Assembly (NCBI RefSeq): GCF_051401765.1
Contig: NW_027480481.1
Coordinates: 744,001 to 808,000 of the forward strand
Length of the DNA stretch: 64,000 nucleotides
Direction: 5' to 3'
From: Calliopsis andreniformis
Taxonomy: Eukaryota > Arthropoda > Insecta > Hymenoptera > Andrenidae
Position 1 is the first letter of the stretch. Each line of letters opens with the position of its first letter. The notes beneath the pieces are model-generated. The model had not been told where the DNA came from, made no database searches, and saw nothing but the letters and a program-made list of their open reading frames with translations. The position numbers and the translations under genes are program-made. Below, one piece after another: positions 12,395 through 26,472 of this stretch.

Positions 12395-13047
12395 TCTATA
12401 CTCAAACCTCAATCCTCAACCCTCAGCCCTCATTCTCAATCCTCAATCCTCAACCCTCAATCTTGAATCATCAATACTCAATCTTCAATCCTCAATACTC
12501 AATCCTCAATCGTCAATCCTCAATTCCCAATCCTCAATTTTCAATGCTCAATCCTCAATCCTCAATCCTCAATCCTCAATCCTCATTCATCAATCCTCAC
12601 TACCCAATCCTCAATCTTCAATCCTCAATCCTCAATCCTCAATTCTCAATCCTCTATCTTCAATCCTCAATACTAAATCTTCAATCCTCAATCCTCAATC
12701 CTCAATCCTCAATCCTCAATCCTCATTCTACAATCCTCAATACTCAATCTTCAATCATCAATCCTCAACTCTCAATCCTCAATCCTCAATCCTCAATCGT
12801 CACTCCTCAATCCCCAATCCTCAATCTTCAATCCTCAATCCTCAATCCTCAATCCTCAATCCTCAATCCACAATCCTCAGTCCTCAATCATCAATCCTCA
12901 ATATTCAATACTCAGTACTCAATCCTCAATCCCCAATCCTCAATCCACAACCATCAATCCTCAACCTTCAATACTCATTCCTCAATCCTCAATCTTCAAT
13001 CCTCAATACTCAACCATCAATCCTCAGTTCTCAACACTCAATAGAAT

Positions 13048-13065
13048 ATCCTGAATTCTCAGGAT
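13048..13065. repeat. Palindromic island, inverted repeat 8
   Basis: Perfect arms, ATTC loop and the TCAATAC right flank. It lies 1,805 bp from the copy at 11,243, and copies at 43,847 and 50,214 derive from this lineage. Confidence 0.85.
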
Positions 13066-14164
13066 TCAATACTCAAACCTCAATCCTCAACCCTCAGCCC
13101 TCATCCTCCGTCCTCAATACTCAATCCTCAATCCTCAATCTTGAGTCCCCGATACTCAATTTTCAATCCTCAATCCTCAATCCTCAACCCTCAATCCTCA
13201 ATCCTCAGTCATCAATACTCAATCTTCAATACTCAATCCTCAATCCTCAATCCTCAATCCTCAATCCTCAATCCTCAATCCTCAATCATCATTCCTCAAA
13301 CCTCAATCCACAACCCTCAGTCCTCATCCTCAATTCTCAATTCTCAATACTCAATCCTCAATCCTCAATATTCAATCCTTAATAATCAATTTTCAATCCT
13401 CAATCCTCAATACTCAGTCATCAATCCTCAATCTTCAATACTCATTATCCTCAATCCTCAATCCTCTATCCTCAATCCTTAATCTTCAATACTCAATCCT
13501 CAATCCTCAATCGTCAGTCTTCTATCCTCAATACTCAATCTTCAATTCTCAACACTCAATCCTCAATCTTCAATCCTCTATCCACAAACATCAATTCTCA
13601 TCACTCAACACTCGACACTCAGTCCTCAATGTTCAATCCTCAATCCTCAATTCCCAATCTTCAATCCTCAATACTGAATCTTCAATCCTCAATCCTCAAT
13701 CCACAATCCTCAGTCCTCAGTCCTCAAACCTCAATCCTCAACCCTCAATCCCCAATCCTCAATCCTCAGTCCTCAATCATCAATCCTCAATCTTCAATAC
13801 TCAATCGTCAATCCTCAATCCTCAATCCTCATTCCTCAATCATCAATCCTTAATCTTCAATACTCAATCCTCAATCCTCAATCGTCAGTCTTCCATCCTC
13901 AATACTCAATCTTCAATCCTCAACACTCAATCCTCAACACTCAATCCTCAATCCTCATTCTTCAATCCTCAATACCCAATCCTCAATCATCAATCTTCAA
14001 TCCTCAATCCTCAGTCCTCAATCCTCAATCCTCAATCCTCATTCCTCAATCATCAATCCTTAATCTTCAATACTCAATCCTCAATCCTCAATCGTCAGTC
14101 TTCTATCCTCAATACTCAATCTTCAATCCTCAACACTCAATCCTCAATCATCAATCCTCAATCC

Positions 14165-14369
14165 TCAAACCTCAATTCTGAATCCTCAATCCTGAGTCCT
14201 CAATCTTCGGCCCTCAGTCCTCAACAATCAATTGTCAATCCTGAATCCTCAATAGAATATCCTCAATCCACAGCTTTCAATACTCAATACTCAAACTGCA
14301 ATCTTCAAACCTCTATCCACAAACATCAATTCTCATCACTCAGCCCTCAACACTCAGTCCTCAACGTTC
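14165..14369 (+). repeat. Type I island, CCTCAATCCACAGC variant
   Basis: This has the same length as the copies at 2,026 and 6,995, but reads CAATCCACAGC in place of CAATTCACAGC in the core. Copies of this lineage lie at 17,755-17,959, about 44,964-45,168, 51,331-51,535 and 54,250-54,454. Confidence 0.85.
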
Positions 14370-15463
14370 AATCCTCAATCCTCAATCCTCAATCCTCAAT
14401 CGTCAATCTTCAATCCTCAATACTCAATCTTCAATCCTCAATACTCAACCTGCAATCCTCAATCCTCAAACCTCAATCCTCAATCCTCATTCTTCAATCC
14501 TCAATACCCAAACCTCAATCTTCAATCCTCATTCCTCAATCCTCAATTCTCAATCCTCAATCCTTAATCCTCAGACCTAAAATATCAATATTCAACCCTC
14601 AGTCCTCGTCCTCAATCCACAACACTCAATCCTCAGTCCTCAATATTCAATCATCAATATTCAATCTTCAATCCTCAATCCTGAATCCTCAATCCTCAAT
14701 CATCAATCCTCAATCTTCAATACTCAATCCTCAATCCTCAATACTCAATCCTCAATCCTCAATACTCAATCCTCAATCTTCAATCCTCAATATTCAATCT
14801 TCAATCTTCAATCCTCAATCCTCAATCCTCAATCCTCAACCTTCAATCCTCAATACTCAATCTTCAATCCGCAATCCTCAATCCTCAATCCTCAATCCTC
14901 AGTCTTCAATCCCCAATACCCAATCCTCAACCTTCAATCCTCAATCCTCAATCCTCAATCCTCAATCCTCAATCCTCATTCTTCAATCCTCAATACCCAA
15001 TCCTCAATCTTCAATCCTCAATCCTCAATCCTCAATTCTCAACCCTTAATCCTCATTCCTCAGTCCTCAAACCTCAATCCTCAACCCTCAGCCCTCATCC
15101 TCCATCCTCAATCCTCAATCCTCAATCCTGAATCTTCAATCCTCAATATTCAATCTTCAATCCTCAATCCTCAATCCTCAATCCGCAATCCTCAGTGATC
15201 AATACTCAATCTTCAATACTCAATCCTCAATCCTCAATCCTCAATCCTCAATCCTCAATCCGCATTCTTCAATCCTCAATACCCAATCCTCAATCTTCAA
15301 TCCTCAATCCTCAATCCTCAATCATCAACCCTCAATCCTCAGTCCTCAGTCCTCAAACCTCAATCCTCAACCGTCAGCCCCCATCCTCAATCCTCAATCC
15401 TCAATCTTCAATCCTCAATCCGCAATCCTCAATACTCAATATTCAATCCTCAATCCTTAGTCC

Positions 15464-15660
15464 TCAAACCTCAATTCTGAATCCTCAATCCTGAATCCTC
15501 AATCTTCAGACCTCAGTCCTCAACAATCTGTTGTCAACCCTCAATACTCAATAGAATATCATCAATTCAAGGTTTTCAATAGTCAATACTCAATCTGCAA
15601 TCTTCAAACCTCTATCCACAAACATCAATTCTCATCACTCAACACTCAATCCTCAGTCCT
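15464..15660 (+). repeat. Type I island, ATCATCAATTC variant
   Basis: The core reads GAATATCATCAATTCAAGG, preceded by AACAATCTGTTGTC, and the island ends without the CGTTC tail. The 3,590-bp partner is at 19,054 and its block B' partner at 55,549. The block B' partner of this copy itself is the hybrid island at 52,630. Confidence 0.83.
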
Positions 15661-16134
15661 CAATCATCAATCCTCAATCTTCAATACTCAATCCTCAATC
15701 CTCAATCCTCAATCCTCATTCCTCAATCATCAATCCTCAATCTTCAACACTCAATCCTCAATCCTCAATCGTCAGTCTTCTATCCTCAATACTCAATCTT
15801 CAATACTCAACACTCAATCCTCTATCCTCAATCCTCAATCCTCATTCTTCAATCCTCAATCCTCAAACGTCAGTCTTCAATCCTCAATACTCAATCTTCA
15901 ATCCTCAATCCTCTAACCTCAATCCTCAATCCTCATTCTTCGATCCTCAATACCCAATACTCAATCTTCAATCCTCAATACTCAATCCTCATTTCTCAAT
16001 GCTCTATCCTCAGTCCTCAGTCCTCAAACCTCAATCCTGAACCGTCAGCCCCCATCCTCAATCCTCAATCCTCAATCTTCAATCCTCAATCCTCAATCCT
16101 CAATACTCAATCTTCAATCCTCAATCCTTAGTCC

Positions 16135-16339
16135 TCAAACCTCAATTCTGGATCCAAAATACTGAATCCTCAATCTTCAGCCCTCAGTCCTCAACAATCT
16201 GTTGTCAATCCTCAATCCTCAATAGAATATCCTCAATTCAAAGTTTTCAATACTCAATACTCAATCTGCAATCTTCAAACCTCTATCCACAAACATAAAT
16301 TCTCATCACTCAACACTCAACACTCAGTCCTCAATGTTC
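16135..16339 (+). repeat. Type I island, GGATCCAAAAT variant
   Basis: It is marked by TCTGGATCCAAAATACTG near its start and AATTCAAAGTTTTC in the core. It begins exactly 671 bp after the preceding island. Partners are at 19,725 and 56,220; 22,561 and 59,056 are a related pair reading AAAATCCTG. Confidence 0.84.
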
Positions 16340-17620
16340 AATCCTCAATCCTCAAACCTCAATCTTCAATCCTTAATAATCAATTTTCAATCCTCAATCC
16401 TCAATACTCAGTCATCAATCCTCAATCTTCAATACTCAATCCTCAATCCTCAATCCTGTAACCTCAATCCTCAACCCTCAGACCTCATTATCAGTTCTCA
16501 ATTCTCAATCCTCAATCCTCAGTCCTCAATCCTCAGTCCTCAATGATCAATCCTCAATCCTCAATCTTCAATCCTCAATACTCAATCTTCAATCCTCAAT
16601 CCTCAATCCTCAATCGTCAATCTTCAGTCCTCAATACACAATCCTCAATCCTCAACCTTCAATCGTCAATACTCATTCTTCAATCCTCAATCCTCAACCC
16701 TCAACCCTCAATTTTCATTCCTCAATCCTCAATCCTCAATCCTCAATCCTCATTCTTCAATCCTCAATACCCAATCCTCAATCTTCAATCCTCAATCCCC
16801 AATCCTCAATTCTCAATCCTCAATCCTCAGTCCTCAGTTCTCAAACCTCAATCCTCAACCCTCAGCACTCAACGTCAATCCCCAATCCTCAATCCTCAAT
16901 CCTCAATCTTCAATCCTCAATACTCAATCCTCAATCTTCAATCCTCAATCCTCAATCCTCAATCCTCAGTCCTCAATCCTCAATCTTCAATCCTCAATAC
17001 TCAATCCTCAATCTTCAATCCTCAATACTCAATCTTCAATCCTCAATCCTCAATCCTCAATCGTCAAACTTCAGTCCTCAATACACAATCCTCAGTCCTC
17101 AATCTTCAATCGTCAATACTCATCCTTCAATCCTCAATCCTCAACCCTCAACCCTCAATTTTCATTCCTCAATCCTCAATCCTCAATCCTCAATCCTCAT
17201 TCTTCAATCCTCAATACCCAATCCTCAATCTTCAATCCTCAATCCTCAATCCTCAATTCTCAATCCTCAATCCTCAGTCCTCAGTCCTCAAACCTCAATC
17301 CTCAACCCTCAGCCCTCATCCTCAATACTGAATCCTCAATCCACAATCCTCAGTCCTCAGTCCTCAAACCTCAATCCTCAATCCTCTATCCCCAATCCTC
17401 AATCCTCAGTCCTCAATCACCAATCCTCAATCTTCAATACTCAATCCTCTATCCTCAATCCTCAATCCTCATTCTTCAATCCTCAATACCCAATCCTCAA
17501 TCTTCAATCCTCAATCCTCAATCCTCAATTCTCAATCCTCAATCCTCAGTCCTCAGTTCTCAAACCTCAATCCTCAACCCTCAGCACTCAACGTCAATCC
17601 CCAATCCTCAACCCTCAATA

Positions 17621-20600
17621 CTCAATCCTCATTCCTCAATCATCAATCCTTAATCTTCAATACTCAATCCTCAATCCTCAATCGTCAGTCTTCTATCCTC
17701 AATACTCAATCTTCAATCCTCAACACTCAATCCTCAATCATCAATCCTCAATCCTCAAACCTCAATTCTGAATCCTCAATCCTGAGTCCTCAATCTTCGG
17801 CCCTCAGTCCTCAACAATCAATTGTCAATCCTGAATCCTCAATAGAATATCCTCAATCCACAGCTTTCAATACTCAATACTCAAACTGCAATCTTCAAAC
17901 CTCTATCCACAAACATCAATTCTCATCACTCAGCCCTCAACACTCAGTCCTCAACGTTCAATCCTCAATCCTCAATCCTCAATCCTCAATCGTCAATCTT
18001 CAATCCTCAATACTCAATCTTCAATCCTCAATACTCAACCTGCAATCCTCAATCCTCAAACCTCAATCCTCAATCCTCATTCTTCAATCCTCAATACCCA
18101 AACCTCAATCTTCAATCCTCATTCCTCAATCCTCAATTCTCAATCCTCAATCCTTAATCCTCAGACCTAAAATATCAATATTCAACCCTCAGTCCTCGTC
18201 CTCAATCCACAACACTCAATCCTCAGTCCTCAATATTCAATCATCAATATTCAATCTTCAATCCTCAATCCTGAATCCTCAATCCTCAATCATCAATCCT
18301 CAATCTTCAATACTCAATCCTCAATCCTCAGTACTCAATCCTCAATCCTCAATACTCAATCCTCAATCTTCAATCCTCAATATTCAATCTTCAATCTTCA
18401 ATCCTCAATCCTCAATCCTCAATCCTCAACCTTCAATCCTCAATACTCAATCTTCAATCCGCAATCCTCAATCCTCAATCCTCAATCCTCAGTCTTCAAT
18501 CCCCAATACCCAATCCTCAACCTTCAATCCTCAATCCTCAATCCTCAATCCTCAATCCTCAATCCTCATTCTTCAATCCTCAATACCCAATCCTCAATCT
18601 TCAATCCTCAATCCTCAATCCTCAATTCTCAACCCTTAATCCTCATTCCTCAGTCCTCAAACCTCAATCCTCAACCCTCAGCCCTCATCCTCCATCCTCA
18701 ATCCTCAATCCTCAATCCTGAATCTTCAATCCTCAATATTCAATCTTCAATCCTCAATCCTCAATCCTCAATCCGCAATCCTCAGTGATCAATACTCGAT
18801 CTTCAATACTCAATCCTCAATCCTCAATCCTCAATCCTCAATCCTCAATCCGCATTCTTCAATCCTCAATACCCAATCCTCAATCTTCAATCCTCAATCC
18901 TCAATCCTCAATCATCAACCCTCAATCCTCAGTCCTCAGTCCTCAAACCTCAATCCTCAACCGTCAGCCCCCATCCTCAATCCTCAATCCTCAATCTTCA
19001 ATCCTCAATCCGCAATCCTCAATACTCAATATTCAATCCTCAATCCTTAGTCCTCAAACCTCAATTCTGAATCCTCAATCCTGAATCCTCAATCTTCAGA
19101 CCTCAGTCCTCAACAATCTGTTGTCAACCCTCAATACTCAATAGAATATCATCAATTCAAGGTTTTCAATAGTCAATACTCAATCTGCAATCTTCAAACC
19201 TCTATCCACAAACATCAATTCTCATCACTCAACACTCAATCCTCAGTCCTCAATCATCAATCCTCAATCTTCAATACTCAATCCTCAATCCTCAATCCTC
19301 AATCCTCATTCCTCAATCATCAATCCTCAATCTTCAACACTCAATCCTCAATCCTCAATCGTCAGTCTTCTATCCTCAATACTCAATCTTCAATACTCAA
19401 CACTCAATCCTCTATCCTCAATCCTCAATCCTCATTCTTCAATCCTCAATCCTCAAACGTCAGTCTTCAATCCTCAATACTCAATCTTCAATCCTCAATC
19501 CTCTAACCTCAATCCTCAATCCTCATTCTTCGATCCTCAATACCCAATACTCAATCTTCAATCCTCAATACTCAATCCTCATTTCTCAATGCTCTATCCT
19601 CAGTCCTCAGTCCTCAAACCTCAATCCTGAACCGTCAGCCCCCATCCTCAATCCTCAATCCTCAATCTTCAATCCTCAATCCTCAATCCTCAATACTCAA
19701 TCTTCAATCCTCAATCCTTAGTCCTCAAACCTCAATTCTGGATCCAAAATACTGAATCCTCAATCTTCAGCCCTCAGTCCTCAACAATCTGTTGTCAATC
19801 CTCAATCCTCAATAGAATATCCTCAATTAGAAGTTTTCAATACTCAATACTCAATCTGCAATCTTCAAACCTCTATCCACAAACATAAATTCTCATCACT
19901 CAACACTCAACACTCAGTCCTCAATGTTCAATCCTCAATCCTCAAACCTCAATCTTCAATCCTTAATAATCAATTTTCAATCCTCAATCCTCAATACTCA
20001 GTCATCAATCCTCAATCTTCAATACTCAATCCTCAATCCTCAATCCTGTAACCTCAATCCTCAACCCTCAGACCTCATTATCAGTTCTCAATTCTCAATC
20101 CTCAATCCTCAGTCCTCAATCCTCAGTCCTCAATGATCAATCCTCAATCCTCAATCTTCAATCCTCAATACTCAATCTTCAATCCTCAATCCTCAATCCT
20201 CAATCGTCAATCTTCAGTCCTCAATACACAATTCTCAATCCTCAACCTTCAATCGTCAATACTCATTCTTCAATCCTCAATCCTCAACCCTCAACCCTCA
20301 ATTTTCATTCCTCAATCCTCAATCCTCAATCCTCAATCCTCATTCTTCAATCCTCAATACCCAATCCTCAATCTTCAATCCTCAATCCCCAATCCTCAAT
20401 TCTCAATCCTCAATCCTCAGTCCTCAGTTCTCAAACCTCAATCCTCAACCCTCAGCACTCAACGTCAATCCCCAATCCTCAATCCTCAATCCTCAATCTT
20501 CAATCCTCAATACTCAATCCTCAATCTTCAATCCTCAATCCTCAATCCTCAATCCTCAGTCCTCAATCCTCAATCTTCAATCCTCAATACTCAATCCTCA

Positions 20601-21210
20601 ATCTTCAATCCTCAATACTCAATCTTCAATCCTCAATCCTCAATCCTCAATCGTCAAACTTCAGTCCTCAATACTCAATCCTCAGTCCTCAATCTTCAAT
20701 CGTCAATACTCATCCTTCAATCCTCAATCCTCAACCCTCAACCCTCAATTTTCATTCCTCAATCCTCAATCCTCAATCCTCAATCCTCATTCTTCAATCC
20801 TCAATACCCAATCCTCAATCTTCAATCCTCAATCCTCAATCCTCAATTCTCAATCCTCAATCCTCAGTCCTCAGTCCTCAAACCTCAATCCTCAACCCTC
20901 AGCCCTCATCCTCAATACTGAATCCTCAATCCACAATCCTCAGTCCTCAGTCCTCAAACCTCAATCCTCAATCCTCTATCCCCAATCCTCAATCCTCAGT
21001 CCTCAATCACCAATCCTCAATCTTCAATACTCAATCCTCAATCCTCAATCCTCAATCCTCATTCTTCAATCCTCAATACCCAATCCTCAATCTTCAATCC
21101 TCAATCCTCAATCCTCAATTCTCAATCCTCAATCCTCAGTCCTCAGTTCTCAAACCTCAATCCTCAACCCTCAGCACTCAACGTCAATCCCCAATCCTCA
21201 ATCCTCAATA
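17621..21210 (+). repeat. 3,590-bp unit, copy 2
   Basis: This is the tandem partner of 14,031-17,620 and differs by occasional single bases, for example TACTCGATC near 18,795 in place of TACTCAATC, and ATTAGAAG near 19,829 in place of ATTCAAAG. After 21,210 the sequence joins material resembling the region after 15,436 instead of a third full unit. Confidence 0.87.
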
Positions 21211-21239
21211 CTCAATCTTCAATCCTCAATCCTTAGTCC

Positions 21240-21438
21240 TCAAACCTCAATTCTGAATCCTCAATCCTGAATCCTCAATCTTCAGACCTCAGTCCTCAAC
21301 AATCTGTTGTCAATCCTCAATCCTCAATAGAATATCCTCAATTCAAAGCTTTCAATAGTCAATACTCAATCTGCAATCGTCAAACCTCTATCCACAAACA
21401 TCAATTCTCATCACTCAACACTCAATCCTCAGTCCTCA
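21240..21438 (+). repeat. Type I island, CAAAGCTTTC variant
   Basis: The core reads AATTCAAAGCTTTCAATAG and is followed by CTGCAATCGTC. Sister copies are at 23,768 and, in block B', at 57,735 and 60,263. Confidence 0.82.
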
Positions 21439-22560
21439 GTCATCAATCCTCAATCTTCAATACTCAATCCTCAATCCTCAATCCTCAATCCTCATTCCTC
21501 AATCATCAGTCCTCAATCTTCAACACTCAATCCTCAATCCTCAATCGTCGGTCTTCTATCCTGAATACTCAATCTTCAATCCTCAACACTCAATCCTCTA
21601 TCCTCAATCCTCAATCCTCATTCTTCAATCCTCAGTCCTCAATTCTCCATACTCAATCGTCAGTCTTCAATCCTCAATACTCAATCTTCTATCCTCAATT
21701 CTCAATCCTCAATCCTCAATCCTCATTCTTGAATCCTCAATACCCAATACTCAATCTTCAATCCTCAATCCTCAATCCTCAATTCTCAATCCTCTACCTT
21801 CAGTCCTCAATACTAAATCTTCAATCCTCAATCCTCGATCCTCAATCCTCAATCCTCAATCCTCAATCGTCCGTCTTCTATCCTCAATAATCAATCTTCA
21901 ATCCTCAACACTCAATCCTCAATCCTCAATCCTCAATCCTCAATCATCAATCCTCAATCTTCAATACTCAATACTCAATCCTCAATCCCCAATCCTCAAT
22001 CCTCAATCATCAATCCTCAACCTTCAATACTCATTCCTCAATCCTCAATCCTCAATCCTCAATCCTCAATCCTCATTCTTCAATCCTCAATACCCAATCC
22101 TCAATCTTCAATCCTCAATCCTCAATCCTCAATTCTCAACCCTTAATCCTCATTCCTCAGTCCTCAAACCTCAATCCTCAACCCTCAGCCCTCATCCTCC
22201 ATCCTCAATCCTCAATCCTCAATCCTGAATCTTCAATCCTCAATATTCAATCTTCAATCCTCAATCCTCAATCCTCAATCCTCAATCCTCAGTGATCAAT
22301 ACTCAATCTTCAATACTCAATCCTCAATCCTCAATCCTCAATCCTCAATCCTCAATCCTCATTCTTCAATCCTCAATACCCAATCCTCAATCTTCTATCC
22401 TCAATCCTCAATCCTCAATCATCAATCCTCAATCCGCAGTCCTCAGTCCTCAAACCTCAATCCTCAACCGTCAGCCCCCATCCTCAATCCTCAATCCTCA
22501 ATCTTCAATCCTCAATCCTCAATCCTCAATACTCAATCTTCAATCCTCAATCCTTAGTCC

Positions 22561-22765
22561 TCAAACCTCAATTCTGGATCCAAAATCCTGAATCCTCAAT
22601 CTTCAGCCCTCAGTCCTCAACAATCTGTTGTCAATCCTCAATCCTCAATAGAATATCCTCAATTCAAAGTTTTCAATACTCAATACTCAATCTGCAATCT
22701 TCAAACCTCTATCCACAAACATAAATTCTCATCACTCAACACTCAACACTCAGTCCTCAATGTTC
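22561..22765 (+). repeat. Type I island, GGATCCAAAAT lineage
   Basis: It is close to the island at 16,135 but reads AAAATCCTG. It is followed at once by TCAATCCTCAAACCTCAAAC, where most copies have CTCAATC. Confidence 0.82.
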
Positions 22766-23767
22766 AATCCTCAATCCTCAAACCTCAAACTTCAATCCTT
22801 AATAATCAATTTTCAATCCTCAATCCTCAATACTCAGTCATCAATCCTCAATCTTCAATACTCAATCCTCAATCCTCAATCCTGTATTCTCAATCCTCAA
22901 CCCTCAGACCTCATTATCAGTTCTCAATTCTCAATCCTCAATCCTCAGTATTCAATCCTCAGTCCTCAATGATCAATCCTCAATCCTCAATCTTCAATCC
23001 TCAATACTCAATCTTCATTCCTCAATCCTCAATCCTCAATCGTCAATCTTCAGTCCTCAATACTCAATCCTCAATCCTCAACCTTCAATCGTCAATACTC
23101 ATTCTTCAATCCTCAATCCTCAACCCTCAACCCTCAATTTTCATTCCTCAATCCTCAATCCTCAATCCTCAATCCTCATTCTTCAATCCTCAATACCCAA
23201 TCCTCAATCTTCAATCCTCAATCCCCAATCCTCAATTCTCAATCCTCAATCCTCAGTCCTCAGTTCTCAAACCTCAATCCTCAACCCTCAGCACTCAACG
23301 TCAAACCCCAATCCTCAATCCTCAATCCTCAATCTTCAATCCTCAATACTCAATCCCCAATCTTCAATCCTCAATCCTCAATCCTCAATCCTCAGTCCTC
23401 AGTCCTCAAACCTCAATCCTCAACCCTCAGCCCTCATCCTCAATACTGAATCCTCAATCCACAATCCTCAGTCCTCAGTCCTCAAACCTCAATCCTCAAT
23501 CCTCTATCCCCAATCCTCAATCCTCAGTCCTCAATCACCAATCCTCAATCTTCAATACTCAATCCTCAATCCTCAATCCTCAATCCTCATTCTTCAATCC
23601 TCAATACCCAATCCTCAATCTTCAATCCTCAATCCTCAATCCTCAATTCTCAATCCTCAATCCTCAGTCCTCAGTTCTCAAACCTCAATCCTCAACCCTC
23701 AGCACTCAACGTCAATCCCCAATCCTCAATCCTCAATACTCAATCTTCAATCCTCAATCCTTAGTCC

Positions 23768-23965
23768 TCAAACCTCAATTCTGAATCCTCAATCCTGAAT
23801 CCTCAATCTTCAGACCTCAGTCCTCAACAATCTGTTGTCAATCCTCAATCCTCAATAGAATATCCTCAATTCAAAGCTTTCAATAGTCAATACTCAATCT
23901 GCAATCGTCAAACCTCTATCCACAAACATCAATTCTCATCACTCAACACTCAATCCTCAGTCCTC
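23768..23965 (+). repeat. Type I island, CAAAGCTTTC variant, second copy
   Basis: This is the 2,528-bp offset partner of the island at 21,240, with the same core and CTGCAATCGTC tail. Confidence 0.82.
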
Positions 23966-24649
23966 AATCATCAATCCTCAATCTTCAATACTCAATCCTC
24001 AATCCTCAATCCTCAATCCTCATTCCTCAATCATCAGTCCTCAATCTTCAACACTCAATCCTCAATCGTCGGTCTTCTATCCTGAATACTCAATCTTCAA
24101 TCCTCAACACTCAATCCTCTATCCTCAATCCTCAATCCTCATTCTTCAATCCTCAGTCCTCAATTCTCAATACTCAATCGTCAGTCTTCAATCCTCAATA
24201 CTCAATCTTCTATCCTCAATTCTCAATCCTCAATCCTCAATCCTCATTCTTGAATCCTCAATACCCAATACTCAATCTTCAATCCTCAATCCTCAATCCT
24301 CAATTCTCAATCCTCTACCTTCAGTCCTCAATACTAAATCTTCAATCCTCAATCCTCGATCCTCAATCCTCAATCCTCAATCCTCAATCGTCCGTCTTCT
24401 ATCCTCAATAATCAATCTTCAATCCTCAACACTCAATCCTCAATCCTCAATCCTCAATCCTCAATCCTCAATCATCAATCCTCCATCTTCAATACTCAAT
24501 ACTCAATCCTCAATCCCCAATCCTCAATCCTCAATCATCAATCCTCAACCTTCAATACTCATTCCTCAATCCTCAATCCTCAATCCTCAATCCTCAATCC
24601 TCATTCTTCAATCCTCAATACCCAATCCTCAATCTTCAATCCTCAGTCA

Positions 24650-26270
24650 TAAATCCTCAATCTTCAATACTCAGTCGTTAATCCTCAGTCCTCAATCCTC
24701 AATCCTCAATCCTCGTTCTTCAAACATCAATCCTCAATCCTGAATCCTCAATCTTCAATCCTCAATACTCAATCTGCAATCCTCAATCCTCAATCCTCAA
24801 TCCTCAATCCTCATTCTTCAATCCTCAATCCTCAACCTTCAACACTCAATCCTCATTCCTCAATCCTCAATCCTCAATCTTGAATCCTCAATACTCAATC
24901 TTCAATCCTCAATCCTCAATTCTCAATACTTAATACTCAATCCTCAATCTTCAATCCTCAGTCCTCAATTCGGAATCCTCAATCCTCAATGTTCAATCCT
25001 CAATACCCAATCCTCAATCTCCAATCCTCAATCTCCAATCCTCAACCCTCGTTCCTCAAACCTCAATCCTCAACCCTCAGTCCTCATACTCAATTCTCAA
25101 TTCTCAATCCTCAATCCTCAATCTTCAATCCCCAATAATCAATCTCCAATACTAGATCCTCAATCCCCAATCCTCAATCCTTAATCCTCAATCTTCAATC
25201 CTCAATCGCCAGTCCTCAATCTTCAATCCTCTTTGCTCAATCCTCAACCCTCAAGCCTCAGTCCTCAATCCTCAATCCTCAACCGTCAGTCCTCGTCCTC
25301 AATCCTCAACCCTCAATCCTCAATCCTCAATCTTCAATCGTCAATACTCAATCTGCAATCCTCAGTACTCAATCCTCAATCGTCAATCCTCAATCCCCAA
25401 TCCTCAGTCCTCAATGCTAAATCCTCAATCCTCAATCCTCAATCCTCAATCCTCAATCTTCAATCCTCACTATTCAATCTTCAATCCTCAATCCTCTATC
25501 CTCAATCCTCAATCTTCACTCCTCAATCCTCAATCCTCAAACCTCAATCCTCAATCCTCAATCTTCAATCCTCAATACTCAATCTTCAATCCTCACCCTC
25601 AATCCTCAATCCTCAATCCTCAATCCTCAATCCTCAATCCTCAATCTTCAATCCTCAATACTCAATCTGCAATCCTCAATACTCAACCCTCAATCCTCTA
25701 TACTCATTCTTCAACCCTCAATACCAAAACCTCAATCTTCAATCCTCAATCCTCAATCCTCAATCCTCAGAGCTCAAACATCTATATTCAACCCACAGTA
25801 CCCGTCCTCAATCCACAACCCTCAATCCTCAATCCTCAATCTTCAATCATCAATATTCAATCTGCAATCCTCAATCCTCAATCCTCAATCCTCAATACTC
25901 ATTCTTCAACCCTCAATACCCAATCCTCAATCTTCAATCCTCAATCCTCAACCCTCAATCCTAAGACCTCAAACATCAATATTCAACCCTCAGTCCCCGT
26001 CCTCAATCCACAACCCTCAATCCTCAATCCTCAATCTTCAATCATCAATATTCAATCTTCAACCCTCAATCCTCAATATTCAATCCTCAATCCTCAATCC
26101 TCAATCTTCAATCATCAATCCTCAATCCTCATTTCTCAATGCTCTATCCTCAGTCCTCAGTCCTCAAACCTCAATCCTCAACCGTCAGCCCCCATCCTCA
26201 ATCCTCAATCCTCAATCTTCAATCCTCAATCCTCAATCCTCAATACTCAATCTTCAATCCTCAATCCTTA
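24650..26270 (+). repeat. Heterogeneous block B segment
   Basis: This segment has no tandem copy beside it. It carries rarer variants such as TCGTTCTTC, AATTCGGAATC, CAGAGCTC and CCCGTCC. Parts recur in the transition zone: the string with CAGTCATAAATCC near 24,640 appears again near 28,510, and the CAGAGCTCAAACATC string near 25,768 appears again near 28,811. No gene is seen. Confidence 0.7.
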
Positions 26271-26274
26271 GTCC

Positions 26275-26472
26275 TCAAACCTCAATTCTGAATCCTCAAT
26301 CCTGAATCCTCAATCTTCAGACCTCAGTCCTCAACAATCTGTTGTCAATCCTCAATCCTCAATAGAATATCATCAATTCAAGGCTTTCAATAGCGAATAC
26401 TCAATCTGCAATCTTCAAACCTCTATCCACAAACATCAATTCTCATCACTCAACACTCAATCCTCAGTCCTC
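26275..26472 (+). repeat. Type I island, AATAGCGAATAC variant
   Basis: The core reads ATATCATCAATTCAAGGC and is followed by the unusual AATAGCGAATAC. The identical variant at 62,770-62,967 confirms that this is an inherited block B marker. Confidence 0.82.

Larger units (their letters stand above)
1..12850 (+). repeat. Block A: irregular mosaic of satellite modules
   Basis: This is heptamer satellite in which modules of 40-210 bp recur at several different spacings instead of one fixed period. Offsets I can follow include 5,039 bp (around 3,000 to 8,039, and 3,915 to 8,954), 2,670 bp (around 4,121 to 6,791), 4,154 bp (6,504 to 10,658) and 1,805 bp (10,658 to 12,463, and 11,336 to 13,141). 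Several overlapping offsets point to repeated partial duplications and deletions. Stretches between the islands listed separately hold only heptamer variants. No gene is seen. Confidence 0.8.
14031..17620 (+). repeat. 3,590-bp unit, copy 1
   Basis: This is the first of two head-to-tail units. Landmarks at 15,195, 16,334 and 16,543 recur exactly 3,590 bp later. It contains three type I islands, at 14,165, 15,464 and 16,135. The length leaves a remainder of 6 when divided by 7, because islands and 6-bp units disturb the heptamer phase. Confidence 0.88.
20860..24640 (+). repeat. Segment of about 1.25 kb present twice, about 2.5 kb apart
   Basis: About 20,860-22,115 and about 23,390-24,640 match at an offset of 2,528 bp. 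The offset drops to 2,521 after about 24,060, where the second copy has lost one heptamer before the TCGTCGGTC landmark. Between them lies sequence related to the 3,590-bp units. Both copies recur in block B'. Confidence 0.75.
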
